Source: Tabrizicola soli | GTDB lineage: Bacteria; Pseudomonadota; Alphaproteobacteria; Rhodobacterales; Rhodobacteraceae | Assembly (NCBI RefSeq): GCF_015999335.1 | Contig: NZ_JAEACP010000028.1 | Coordinates: 1 to 51,478, forward strand | DNA: 51,478 nt | Direction: 5' to 3' | Part shown: positions 27,129-36,423 of the stretch, piece by piece | Numbering within the stretch: position 1 is the stretch's first letter | Layout of the letters: each line of letters starts with the position of its first letter | Notes under the pieces: generated by a model | Seen by the model: only the letters and a program-made list of their open reading frames with translations | What the model was told of the DNA's origin: nothing | Database searches by the model: none | Program-made: the position numbers and the translations under genes

Positions 27129-30100
27129 ATGCCGGATGAGGTATATCGGGCAAAGGAGCTGCGGGAGTTCTGGCGCAAGCGCAACTGCCCGGGGCCGGAT
27201 GCGCGGCCGATGCACCTCTATCTCTGCGACGACGACGAATATGCGGCTCTGGGACAGTGGCTGAAACCCAGGCTTCAGTCCCGCGCGGTCTCGTCCGGCG
27301 TGGCGGGATGGTTTGCGCTCTGGGCGGTGGAGAGGATCAGGCGTTTCTACGCCGGTGGAGGGCTGACCTGGGCCTTCGTGTTCGCCGGGGTGAGCGTTGA
27401 GCCCGATCAGAGGCAGGCCGCGACGCTTGCGGAAAGAGGATTGCTCTTCTGGCGCCGCCCGCTACGCCGCAGCGCCATGGGCGGCGGCCGGCATTTCCTC
27501 TATTCCCTGATGGCCGAGGGCGGACTGCCGGATGCGCTTCTGGCACGCGAGAGTGGCTACAGCGCGGCGCTGCTGGGGACCATCGCCGACATCGGCGCCA
27601 TGGGGGCCGCCGCGGCTCTGACGATCGCGCGCAGATGGCTGGGCGCCTTGCCGCAGGTTTATCAGGAGGACCAGGCGGCAGAGCTCTTGGCCGAGTTGGC
27701 GCAGGCCATCATCGGCCTGCGGGCCGAGTTGCCCGAAGGCGTCGCCGGCGCACTTGCCGAAAACTGGCTGAACCTTCACCGCCCCGGCTGGGAGGCAGGG
27801 CTTCCGCTTCGGCTGTCTGAGCCGGCGCGCGTCGCGCTGCTGCGGCCGGCCTTATCCGAAGACGACGCCCTGCTTCGCCATCGACGGCAGGTGTCGCAGC
27901 GCCTGCTGCATCGCCGGGCGGACGGAGTTGGCTGGGCCGGGGCGATCCGTATCCCGAACGGGGTGCTGCTTCCCCACGCGATGCTGCCCGTAGCCGCCGG
28001 CCACAGGGTGCTGCGGCTGGTCGCCGAGCAGGGGCCGGTGTTCCGGGCCGTGGCCGAAGCCGAGGGCTGGAGCATCTCTGGCGGCAGGCAGGCTGCGCTG
28101 CTGGCCTTGGCTCCCGACCGTGCCTGCATCCTTGCCGCCTATGCGGATGGCCGGCTGCTGGGAGAGTGCGTCCTGGCTGCCGGCCTGCCATCGCCCGAGG
28201 AGGCACCGACGCTCTGGCGTGCCTCCGCCCCCGGCGATCAGGCGGTGGAGCTGGTCCCGGCATCTTCGCGCGGAACCGCGGCTGGGCGGCTGTGGCTGCT
28301 GGCGCCCGCGGAGGCCGCTCCGGTCTTTTCCGAGGGAGTTCAGGCCGGTGAACCCGAGCCTGCGCCCAACGGGCGGCTGTGGCCGGTCTCCGGCCAAGGC
28401 ACGATCCGCTGCGGCGAGATCACCCTGAAGGTCGAAACCGGCTGCGGCAGGGATCAGGACCCTGCGACACTGCTGCCGCTGGCCGCGACCCTGCGGGGCT
28501 GGACCGCCGAAAACGGGCTGCCGGTGTTCTGCGGCACTCTGCGCTTTCTCGGGCTGCGGGGAGAGCATCCGGCCCGGGATTTGACGCAGCGGGTCCGGCT
28601 GCGCGACATGCGCGGGACGCTGGCCGGCCGGATCGTCGAATGGCCGGATGAGGACGGCGCCTCCCAGGCAAGGGTGGCGCTTGTCGCGCTGCCCACGGGG
28701 TTCTCGTTCGAGATGCGTGAGGCCGGGACTGGCTGCGCTGCGATAAGGGTCGAGGGGCTGCCGGCGGGATGGCATGTCCGCGCGAACGCGGGTGGCCTGG
28801 CCGTCGATCTCGATCCGGCGGTAGGGTCCTTGCTGCTGAGGGCAGGCGACGGCCTGCCCGCCATGGTCACTGCAGTCTTGTCCGATCCTGCCACGGGCCG
28901 CACCCTGCACCTTTCGGCGCCCTGGCCGTCGCGCGATCCGGTGTTGATCGATCCGACCGGCCAGCGGCTGGCGCAGAGCCGTGCGGCTTCCCTCTCCTCG
29001 CTCACGGGATGGCGCGGGGTGGTGCCCGCCGCCGGTGGCGCGCTCGAGCTGCGGATGGCGGGTCGTGCGGTCGGCTTCGGCATCGGCGGAATGCAGCGCC
29101 TTTCGGCCTGGTCCGGTCTCTTGGCGCAAGCCATGGCTCTGGCGGGGGCGGATGGAACGGTCGAGCTCTGTCTGGCCTGCGGGGTGCAGACGCCGCGCCT
29201 GGACCTTCGGCGTTATGACTGGCCCTCCACGCTGCGCGGGGACCGGCTGGAGTTGGGGATCGATCCGGTTCGGCTTCGCGCCATCACCCTTGAACCACCG
29301 CATCTGCTGCGGGAAACCGAAGCCAACGGCGAAATCCGCCTGTCTGACTGGCTGGGCGACCTACCGCAACTCTGGTTCATTCAGGGACGTTCCGAGCGGG
29401 GCGTGATGAGGGCGGAAGCCTGGTCGGCACGGCCCCGGCCGCGGTCCAGCCGCCCGCATCGCATCGCAGCCTATCACGCCGAATTCCGCGCTATGCTGGA
29501 GGATGTGTCGCATCCCGGCTGGGCTCAGTTGATTGCCCTGATCCGCCTGGCGCGCGAGGCGGGGGACGCTGGCGCGCTGGATCAGCTTCAGGCGCTGCCC
29601 GGCGTCCCGGCCATCGCGGTGGCGCTGCTGTTCCGGATGCGGCCGGGCGAGATCGTGCAGACCCTGGATATAGAGACCGAGGCACCGTTCTGGTGGCCAC
29701 TGCTGCCGTGCAATGCCTGGTCGAAGGGCCTGGCCCATGCCAGACGCCATCAGCTGCAACTGCTGGTGCAGGCAGGCCTCGTTGGGCGCGAGACCGAGGC
29801 CTCTGTGGCGGAGGCTGTTCAACGCCGCATCGCCTCGGTCCTGCGGCATCGGCCCGAGTTGAAGGCGCATTTCGGCGTTGCCCTGTTCCAGGCCGGTTTC
29901 TCACCAGTGGCGGGGTCGGGCGACATGCTCCTGCTGGCCCGTGACCCGGAGGCGCGCCTGCTGGAAGCCGCCCGCTCGCTTGCTGCCCGCGCGCCTGCGA
30001 TTCCCCAGGGCGTGACCGGAATCTCCGCTCCCCGGATTGCGGCCCTTGAGGACTTCTCGCCTGATCTGCGTCCGATCCTCGACGCGCCGGTGGCCGCCGC

Positions 30101-30239
30101 AGCCATGGCCGCAAGGGACACACGGCCCGCCGCCGAGGATGTGCTGCGGCTTCTCGCACTCCGCCATGCCGATCCGCAATGGTTCGACGATGCCTTGCCC
30201 CTTGCCCTGCAACTTCTTGCCATGAAGATGTCCGCATGA
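27129..30239 (+). CDS. Large protein of unknown function in helicase operon (1036 residues)
   Basis: A 1036-residue protein with no catalytic motif I can identify. The N-terminal 170 residues (YRAKELREFWRKRNCPGPD; ERGLLFWRRPLRRSAMGGGR; LMAEGGLPDALLARESGYSA) look helical and conserved in style. The middle is beta-rich with few Lys, and the C-terminal 250 residues are helical. Size and placement directly before a DUF1998 helicase recall DruH of Druantia type III and the STY4851/ECs_5259 family; I could not verify homology. Its stop overlaps the helicase start (ATGA), so the two are coupled. It may be a DNA- or helicase-binding subunit. Confidence 0.7.
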   Translation: MPDEVYRAKELREFWRKRNCPGPDARPMHLYLCDDDEYAALGQWLKPRLQSRAVSSGVAGWFALWAVERIRRFYAGGGLTWAFVFAGVSVEPDQRQAATLAERGLLFWRRPLRRSAMGGGRHFLYSLMAEGGLPDALLARESGYSAALLGTIADIGAMGAAAALTIARRWLGALPQVYQEDQAAELLAELAQAIIGLRAELPEGVAGALAENWLNLHRPGWEAGLPLRLSEPARVALLRPALSEDDALLRHRRQVSQRLLHRRADGVGWAGAIRIPNGVLLPHAMLPVAAGHRVLRLVAEQGPVFRAVAEAEGWSISGGRQAALLALAPDRACILAAYADGRLLGECVLAAGLPSPEEAPTLWRASAPGDQAVELVPASSRGTAAGRLWLLAPAEAAPVFSEGVQAGEPEPAPNGRLWPVSGQGTIRCGEITLKVETGCGRDQDPATLLPLAATLRGWTAENGLPVFCGTLRFLGLRGEHPARDLTQRVRLRDMRGTLAGRIVEWPDEDGASQARVALVALPTGFSFEMREAGTGCAAIRVEGLPAGWHVRANAGGLAVDLDPAVGSLLLRAGDGLPAMVTAVLSDPATGRTLHLSAPWPSRDPVLIDPTGQRLAQSRAASLSSLTGWRGVVPAAGGALELRMAGRAVGFGIGGMQRLSAWSGLLAQAMALAGADGTVELCLACGVQTPRLDLRRYDWPSTLRGDRLELGIDPVRLRAITLEPPHLLRETEANGEIRLSDWLGDLPQLWFIQGRSERGVMRAEAWSARPRPRSSRPHRIAAYHAEFRAMLEDVSHPGWAQLIALIRLAREAGDAGALDQLQALPGVPAIAVALLFRMRPGEIVQTLDIETEAPFWWPLLPCNAWSKGLAHARRHQLQLLVQAGLVGRETEASVAEAVQRRIASVLRHRPELKAHFGVALFQAGFSPVAGSGDMLLLARDPEARLLEAARSLAARAPAIPQGVTGISAPRIAALEDFSPDLRPILDAPVAAAAMAARDTRPAAEDVLRLLALRHADPQWFDDALPLALQLLAMKMSA

Positions 30240-33200
30240 CTGCTGCTCCCCGCTCCTCGAACCTCACCAGGGCGCTGGCGCGCATGGCGCATCGTTCGGC
30301 CTCGGCCGCCGTCGCGCGGGCCAGGGTCGCCGATCCGGTGTTGAACCGGGTGCTGCTGCGGCGGCTGGCGGCCGACCCAGGGCATCCCGATTCCCTGCTG
30401 GCGGAACCCATGTTCGAGGCGGCAAAAGCCTGGCAGCCGGCGGAGGCCAGCCTGGACCAGCTGTCGGGCACCCTGCTGGACCCGCTGCTGGTCGATGCGC
30501 TGGACCGCGCGCCCTCCTATCGCATGGAGCGGTCGCTCAGGCCCTATTCCCACCAGCTCGCGGCGTGGAAGGCCAGCCTCCAGGACGGCAAGTCGGTGCT
30601 CGTCACCTCGGGCACCGGCTCGGGCAAGACCGAATGCTTCCTGATCCCGCTGCTGAACGATCTGTTGGCGCGAACCCGGCCGGGTGGGGGAGTGCAGGCG
30701 ATCATGCTCTATCCGCTGAACGCGCTGATCGAAAGCCAGCGAGACCGCCTGGTCGCCTGGGCCGAGGGGCTGGGCGGGCGGGTGCGGTTTGCACTCTACA
30801 ACGGCGATACGCCCGAGACCGCCCGCAAGGCCGGCGAGAAATCGACCACCGCCGAGTTGAAGAACCGCCGCGACATCCGCGACAGGCCGCCGGATATCCT
30901 GGTGACCAACATCACCATGCTGGAATACCTGCTGCTGCGCGAACGGGACCGCCGCCTGCTCGATGCCTCGCAGGGGGCGTTGCGCTGGATCGTCCTGGAC
31001 GAGGCGCACTCCTATGTGGGCTCGCAAGCGGCTGAGATGGCGCTTCTGCTGCGGCGGGTGCGCGCGGCCTTCGGCGTGCGACCCGATCAGGTCCGGCTCA
31101 TGGCCACTTCGGCGACGATCGGCGGTGAGGCGGATGCCGCCGGGCGGCTGGCGGATTTCGTGGCTGCAATGGCAGGACAGGATCTGGCGAAGGTTTGTGT
31201 GATCGAGGGGCGCGAGGCGCCGCTGCCCTTGCCGGACCTTGGCGCGGACGTGCCACTGCTGCCTGATGACATGAGCTGCCAGTCGGACGATGTGCTGTGG
31301 TCCCGTCTGGCGCCGCACCCTCGTATTCAGACGCTTCGGCGCCGGATGGCCGAGGGTGGGGTGCGGCTTGGAGATGCCGCCGATGTGCTGTTCGGGGATC
31401 GTGGTCGGCAGGGGGATGCCCAGGCAGTGCTGGACGCTATGGCGCTGGCGCAGCGAGACGGGCAGCGGCTGCTACCGTGGCGGGCTCATGTGTTCCATCG
31501 GGCGCAAGGCGGCGTCTTCGCCTGTATTGACCCGGATTGCCCGCACAGGGATGCCGAGTTGCGCGAAGCCGGGGCCGCCTGGCCCTTCGGGGCGATCCAT
31601 CTGGTCCCGCGCCCGCTCTGCGGCTGCGGTGCGCTGGTTTTCGAGGTGGTGGCCTGCACTTCCTGCGGCGCGCCCCATCTGCAAGCCTCGCTGATCCCCG
31701 GCGCCCAGCCCCGCCTGGTGCCTCCGGAGGCCGTGGAGGGCGACGATTTCGCCTTGGACGCCGAACCTGACGACAATGAGGAGCCCGTGGCGACTGTCGC
31801 GCTGCTGGCGCCATTGGGTGGCGGTGGTTATCCGGGCTGGATCGGCAGGGAAAGTGGGATCGTCCATCAGAATAGTCCGCCGGAGGGGCAGGCGGTCGTT
31901 CCTCTTTCGGTGATCGAAAACCCCGACCCACGGACCTGTTGCCTCGAAGCCAGGCATTCGCGGCTTCAGGCCCTGCGCTTCGGGCCGGCGTTCTTCCTGG
32001 GTAACGCCATGCCGCAGGCGCTTGAAGAACTCGCCGCACCACAGGGTGAGGCTGGCCTGCCCTCGGCAGGGCGCAGGGCGATCAGCTTCACCGACAGCCG
32101 CCAGGGCGTTGCGCGCCTGGCGGCGAAGTTGCAGCAGGATGCCGAGCGCACGCTGACGCGCGCCTTCCTGTGGCACACCGTGCAGGAGAGGCCGCAGGGC
32201 GGCGATGCCGGGGAAATCGCCAGGCTCGAACAGAGCATCGCAAAGTTCCGCGACCTGGATGCTGATGCCCTTGCCGAGCAGATCGCGGAGGCCGAGGGCA
32301 GGCTTGCCACGCTGCGCGGGCAATCCGTGCCGGTGGTGCGCTGGTCCGATCTCGTCCAGCGGTTCGCGCAGCAAGCGGATTTGCGGTCCTTTGCCGGGGA
32401 GGTGTGGCGCGGTCGAAAAATCTCGGGCTGGCTTGGTGACGATCCCGTGGAGCTGGCGCGGATGTTCCTGTTCCGCGAGATGTTCCGTCGCCCCAAGGTG
32501 CAGAACAACCCCGAGACCATGGGTCTGGTGCGGCTGGCCTTCCCCGAGTTGGAGAAGGCGCTGGTCGAAGCGGGGGTGCCCGATCCGCTGGCCCAGCGGG
32601 GCGTTGATGCCGAAGGTTGGCGCGGGCTGGTGCTCGCCGCGGTGGATTCGGTGTTCCGCGACCGGCTGGCGAGCCAGATCCCGGACTGGATGGTGCCCGT
32701 GGTCTCGCCCCGGTTCGGGCGGCTGAACGTCATCCTGTCTTCTTCGACGCCACGGGAGGACCGTGGCGATGACCGCACCACCAGCTATTGGCCCGGCCCG
32801 GTGCCAACCCAGCGGCAGACCCGGTTGCAAGGGCTGGTCTACGGTCTGTTGCAAGGCGACCCGGCCAATCCGAGGCATCAGGACCAGGCCGCCGAAGTCC
32901 TGGACAGGATGTGGGGGCTGATCACCCGCAACGCCTGTAGCCAGCAGGCGGGATCCGGCAGATGGCGGCTGGACTTCGACCGCAGCGCGGTGACCCGTCT
33001 GAACCGCGCTTGGCTTTGCCCCGTCACCCGCCGGCCCTATGGATGGTCGGTAGCGGGTCGCAGCCCATACAATGTGGCGAGCCCCATGACGGAGCTGCGC
33101 TTCCCCGCGCTTCCCATCGCCAATGCCGGCGGCCTGACCTCGGCCGACCGGCGCGATCTGGCAGCCTGGGCCGAAACCGATACCGAGGTCGCCGCTCTGC

Positions 33201-36200
33201 GCGCCGCTGGCCTGTGGAGCGACCTGCACGACCGCATCGCCGGCTACCCGTCCTTCCTGCGCGCGCAGGAGCATTCAGCGCAGATCGAGCGGCGAGTGCT
33301 GAAAACCTATGAAGAGGCGTTCGATCAGGGGCGGATCAACCTGCTGAACTGCTCGACCACGATGGAGATGGGGGTCGACCTGAAGGCGGTTCAGTTGGTG
33401 GTCAACGCCAACGTGCCGCCCGCGCTGTCCAACTACCGCCAAAGGGTCGGCCGCGCGGGACGCCAGCGCGAACCCTGGGCCTTCGGCTTGACCTTCTGTC
33501 GCGACCTGCCGCTGGACCGGCAGACGTTCCTGGCACCCGGCGCGTTCCTGCGGCGGCCGATCACCGCGCCCAGGGTTTGGTTTGGCAGCGGTCCGCTGGT
33601 GCAGCGGCATGTGAACGCGGCGCTGCTGGGCGCCTGGCTCGCGGCCATGGGCGGGGGCAACATCAAGGCCAGCACCGGATCGTTCCTGGGGGCCGGCCTC
33701 GATGCGGATGCGCCTGCGGTGGATGCAGCGGCGGACCGTTTTCTTGCCGATCTGCGCGGCGACTGGGCCGCGCAGCCGCGACAGCAGGCCCTCGTGCCGC
33801 CGCTTGTGCGCGGGACGATCCTGGAGGGAGAAGATCCGCCGCGCCTGATCCAGCGGACTGCCGAGGCGGTGGAAGGGTTCATTACGGCTTGGCGGCGCGA
33901 ATACCACGAGTTGCTGGATCGCCGCGACGGGGCCGCCGAGCAGGAGGTGGCCGCTGCTTTCCTCCTGCGCGCCAGGCGCATGGCCGGAGAGTTCCTGTTG
34001 GGTGACCTGGCACGTCGGGGCTTTGCGCCGGCCCACGGATTCGCCACCGATGTGGTGACCTTCGACCCGCTGGTGTCGGGCAAGGCGGACGACGATCTCG
34101 ACATCACCTATAACAAACGGGCAGGTGCTTCGCGCGAATTGCACCAGGCGATTCGCGAATATGCACCCGGCAGCGAAGTCGTGATCGACGGGCTTGTCTA
34201 CCAGAGCGAGGGCGTCAGGCCCGCTTGGGGCGCGGATGCCGACGCCACCGGGCTGGAGGATCTGCAAACCCTGTGGGAGTGCCGCTCGTGTCAGGCTTTC
34301 GGTCTGTCGCGCTCGGCGCGCCCCGAGTCGTGCCCGGATTGCGGTGCGGTCGGGCTGCACGGCACCCAGATTCTCCGCCCGGCGGGCTTCCTGACCCGCA
34401 AGGCGCCGCATACCGGCTATGAAGCCCTTGCCCATACGCCTTTCGAACCCGCCAAGGTCTCGGCCCGGGGGGCGGGCTGGACTGTGCTGCCGAACCCTTC
34501 TGCAGGGCGCTATCGGCACGATCCGGAAGGGCAGGTCCTGTCCCGCTCGTCCGGCCGACTGGGCGGGGGCTATGCATTGTGTCTGTGTTGCGGCCGGGCC
34601 GAGCCCATGCAGGCGCCGGAGCAGGGTTTGCTGGCCGAGTTGCCGAAGGCGATCCGTCGGCATTTTCCGCTGGCCCGAAGCAAGACCACCCGGCTGACCC
34701 ATGATGGCTATTGCCCTGGCGGCTATACTGAGCCGCATCGGCTGCAACGGCATCTCCACCTGGCCCATAATACCCGCACCGACGTGTTCGAGATGCAGTT
34801 GCCGCTGTCAGTGCAGGTGCCGTCGGGACTGGCGCTGGCGGCGGCGCTGCGCGAGGCCCTTGCGGAACGGCTGGGGGTGGAAAGCGGCGAGATCGGTGTG
34901 AGCGCCGGGCCGCGGCAGGGCGCCAGTGGCGAGCCGCGGGTTTCCATATGGCTGCATGACCGGGCCGCCGGTGGGGCCGGGCTGACGGCATGGCTGGGCG
35001 AGGCCGGAATGTTGCGGGCCATGATGCGGCGCGCGGCAGAGCTGCTTGTCTGCCCCGAGGGCTGCCTGCGCGGCTGTCCGTCCTGCATCCTGCAACCGGA
35101 TCTCAGCCAGTCCGGCATCCGGCTCGACCGTCCAGCCGCAGCCGTGCTTGCGCAGACCATGGCGGAGGGCATCGCCCTTCCGGATGCGCTTTGCGTCTTC
35201 GGCCCGGAGACAAGGTTCCTGGGCCAGCCGATGACCGGGCGAATTGGCCAGTTGGCGATGGCCGGGGGGCTGCGCCGGCTCCGCGTCTATCTCCACGGAA
35301 ACCCGGCCGACTGGGACCTTTCGCGCTGGTCGCTCGCCGATGACCTTGCACGCTGGCGCGCGTCAGGCGCCGTGGTCGAGCTTTGCCTCGACACTGCGGC
35401 GCTGACCAGTGCTGGTTTCGATCTGGCGGTCCGGCTGTCGCTTTATCGCCTTGTCGGCGCGGCACGTTTGTTCCGGCTGGAGGCACTGCCCCATGCGGGC
35501 GGCCTGCCGGTGGTGGCGGTTCTTGAAACCGCCACCGGGCAGGAAGCCTTTGCCGTCTCGGAGGGAGCGGAAGCCCTGCCCGGGCGGGAGTGGGCTTCGG
35601 GCTCGGGTGGTCCGCTGATGGCCGGAGAATGGAATATGCAGGAGGTAGGAGCTGAACTGTCGCTCGACCGGCTGATGCAGCTTGCCACGGGGTCGGGCCG
35701 GGTCATGACTCCGGGTCCGGTTCTGGATGGACCGATCCAGGGATTCGGGCAGCGCTTCTGGGCGTGGCTGGCCCAGATGGTTCCGCTCGATCTGGCAGCG
35801 TTCCAGCGGCACGGGCTTCAGGAAATCCACTATACCGACCGCTATCTCCTGACGCCGGTGGCGCTGATGCTGGTGGCGCGTGTTCTTGCTGCGGTGCCGG
35901 GTGCCAAGACAGCGCGGCTGCGGATCGACCTTGCGCCGAATGAAGACCGGCGCGGGCCGAAGGACCATCCGAAGGTTTTCGACAGCTACGAGGATGACCG
36001 GATGCGCGTCGCGGTGCTGCGGGCACTGTTGCCGGCCGCGCAGTTGGAGTTGGCCGCGCGCCGAACGGCGCTTCCACATCGGCGCGAGATGCGGTTCACC
36101 TTGGCGGATGGCCGCAGGTTCCGCCTGCTTCTGGATCAGGGTCTGGGAGCATGGCGGGCGGAAATCAGCGGCGGCGGGCAGGATATGCGGCACGATTTTC

Positions 36201-36295
36201 AGGCTGCGGCGGAGAGCCAGGCGGCAGCCCTGTCCCGGTCCAAACTACACGTCGCTGGTGGGGAAGAGCCCATGGTCTGGGAGGCGCTGCCATGA
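30236..36295 (+). CDS. Giant DEAH-box superfamily 2 helicase with DUF1998 C-terminus (DruE/DrmA/DpdJ-like)
   Basis: A 2019-residue protein. Motif I TSGTGSGKTE (K131), motif II DEAH (255-258, VLDEAHSYVGSQAAEM), motif III MATSATIGG, motif V region STTMEMGVDLKAVQLVVNA, motif VI RVGRAGRQRE (about 1070-1079). The C-terminal DUF1998 has the four-Cys cluster CPEGCLRGCPSC (C1606, C1610, C1614, C1617). Further CxC/CxxC sites near 461-475 and 1348-1370 may form zinc ribbons. Such helicases are the ATP-driven cores of Druantia, DISARM and Dpd systems. The ATG at 30236 overlaps the previous stop, with a small gene coupled at the end. All helicase motifs are intact. Confidence 0.93.
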   Translation: MTAAPRSSNLTRALARMAHRSASAAVARARVADPVLNRVLLRRLAADPGHPDSLLAEPMFEAAKAWQPAEASLDQLSGTLLDPLLVDALDRAPSYRMERSLRPYSHQLAAWKASLQDGKSVLVTSGTGSGKTECFLIPLLNDLLARTRPGGGVQAIMLYPLNALIESQRDRLVAWAEGLGGRVRFALYNGDTPETARKAGEKSTTAELKNRRDIRDRPPDILVTNITMLEYLLLRERDRRLLDASQGALRWIVLDEAHSYVGSQAAEMALLLRRVRAAFGVRPDQVRLMATSATIGGEADAAGRLADFVAAMAGQDLAKVCVIEGREAPLPLPDLGADVPLLPDDMSCQSDDVLWSRLAPHPRIQTLRRRMAEGGVRLGDAADVLFGDRGRQGDAQAVLDAMALAQRDGQRLLPWRAHVFHRAQGGVFACIDPDCPHRDAELREAGAAWPFGAIHLVPRPLCGCGALVFEVVACTSCGAPHLQASLIPGAQPRLVPPEAVEGDDFALDAEPDDNEEPVATVALLAPLGGGGYPGWIGRESGIVHQNSPPEGQAVVPLSVIENPDPRTCCLEARHSRLQALRFGPAFFLGNAMPQALEELAAPQGEAGLPSAGRRAISFTDSRQGVARLAAKLQQDAERTLTRAFLWHTVQERPQGGDAGEIARLEQSIAKFRDLDADALAEQIAEAEGRLATLRGQSVPVVRWSDLVQRFAQQADLRSFAGEVWRGRKISGWLGDDPVELARMFLFREMFRRPKVQNNPETMGLVRLAFPELEKALVEAGVPDPLAQRGVDAEGWRGLVLAAVDSVFRDRLASQIPDWMVPVVSPRFGRLNVILSSSTPREDRGDDRTTSYWPGPVPTQRQTRLQGLVYGLLQGDPANPRHQDQAAEVLDRMWGLITRNACSQQAGSGRWRLDFDRSAVTRLNRAWLCPVTRRPYGWSVAGRSPYNVASPMTELRFPALPIANAGGLTSADRRDLAAWAETDTEVAALRAAGLWSDLHDRIAGYPSFLRAQEHSAQIERRVLKTYEEAFDQGRINLLNCSTTMEMGVDLKAVQLVVNANVPPALSNYRQRVGRAGRQREPWAFGLTFCRDLPLDRQTFLAPGAFLRRPITAPRVWFGSGPLVQRHVNAALLGAWLAAMGGGNIKASTGSFLGAGLDADAPAVDAAADRFLADLRGDWAAQPRQQALVPPLVRGTILEGEDPPRLIQRTAEAVEGFITAWRREYHELLDRRDGAAEQEVAAAFLLRARRMAGEFLLGDLARRGFAPAHGFATDVVTFDPLVSGKADDDLDITYNKRAGASRELHQAIREYAPGSEVVIDGLVYQSEGVRPAWGADADATGLEDLQTLWECRSCQAFGLSRSARPESCPDCGAVGLHGTQILRPAGFLTRKAPHTGYEALAHTPFEPAKVSARGAGWTVLPNPSAGRYRHDPEGQVLSRSSGRLGGGYALCLCCGRAEPMQAPEQGLLAELPKAIRRHFPLARSKTTRLTHDGYCPGGYTEPHRLQRHLHLAHNTRTDVFEMQLPLSVQVPSGLALAAALREALAERLGVESGEIGVSAGPRQGASGEPRVSIWLHDRAAGGAGLTAWLGEAGMLRAMMRRAAELLVCPEGCLRGCPSCILQPDLSQSGIRLDRPAAAVLAQTMAEGIALPDALCVFGPETRFLGQPMTGRIGQLAMAGGLRRLRVYLHGNPADWDLSRWSLADDLARWRASGAVVELCLDTAALTSAGFDLAVRLSLYRLVGAARLFRLEALPHAGGLPVVAVLETATGQEAFAVSEGAEALPGREWASGSGGPLMAGEWNMQEVGAELSLDRLMQLATGSGRVMTPGPVLDGPIQGFGQRFWAWLAQMVPLDLAAFQRHGLQEIHYTDRYLLTPVALMLVARVLAAVPGAKTARLRIDLAPNEDRRGPKDHPKVFDSYEDDRMRVAVLRALLPAAQLELAARRTALPHRREMRFTLADGRRFRLLLDQGLGAWRAEISGGGQDMRHDFQAAAESQAAALSRSKLHVAGGEEPMVWEALP

Positions 36296-36423
36296 CAATG
36301 GCCTGCCATCGCCAAGATCGAGTCATGATCAGGCGCGAAGGGGATACGGGTGGTTGTCGCCCGGCATGGTGTGCAATCTGTGGCCGGACAGAGGGATTGG
36401 GAGGTTTGCTTGAATTGGCGTGA
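36292..36423 (+). CDS. Putative 43-residue coupled peptide in the operon
   Basis: ATG 36292 overlaps the helicase stop (ATGA), the same coupling used elsewhere in the operon, and the frame runs 43 codons to TGA 36421-36423. It begins MTMACHRQDRVMIRREGDTG and ends CAICGRTEGLGGLLELA, with a CxxC pair. It overlaps the N-terminal codons of the ATPase gene. It could be a real small subunit, or a leader frame that carries ribosomes to the ATPase start. Confidence 0.35.
   Translation: MTMACHRQDRVMIRREGDTGGCRPAWCAICGRTEGLGGLLELA

Noticed and set aside
30236-36295. DISARM or Dpd assignment for the large operon
   Set aside because: No DISARM methyltransferase, DrmB/DrmC, queuosine-type or other Dpd genes are present; the DUF1998 helicase alone is not diagnostic.
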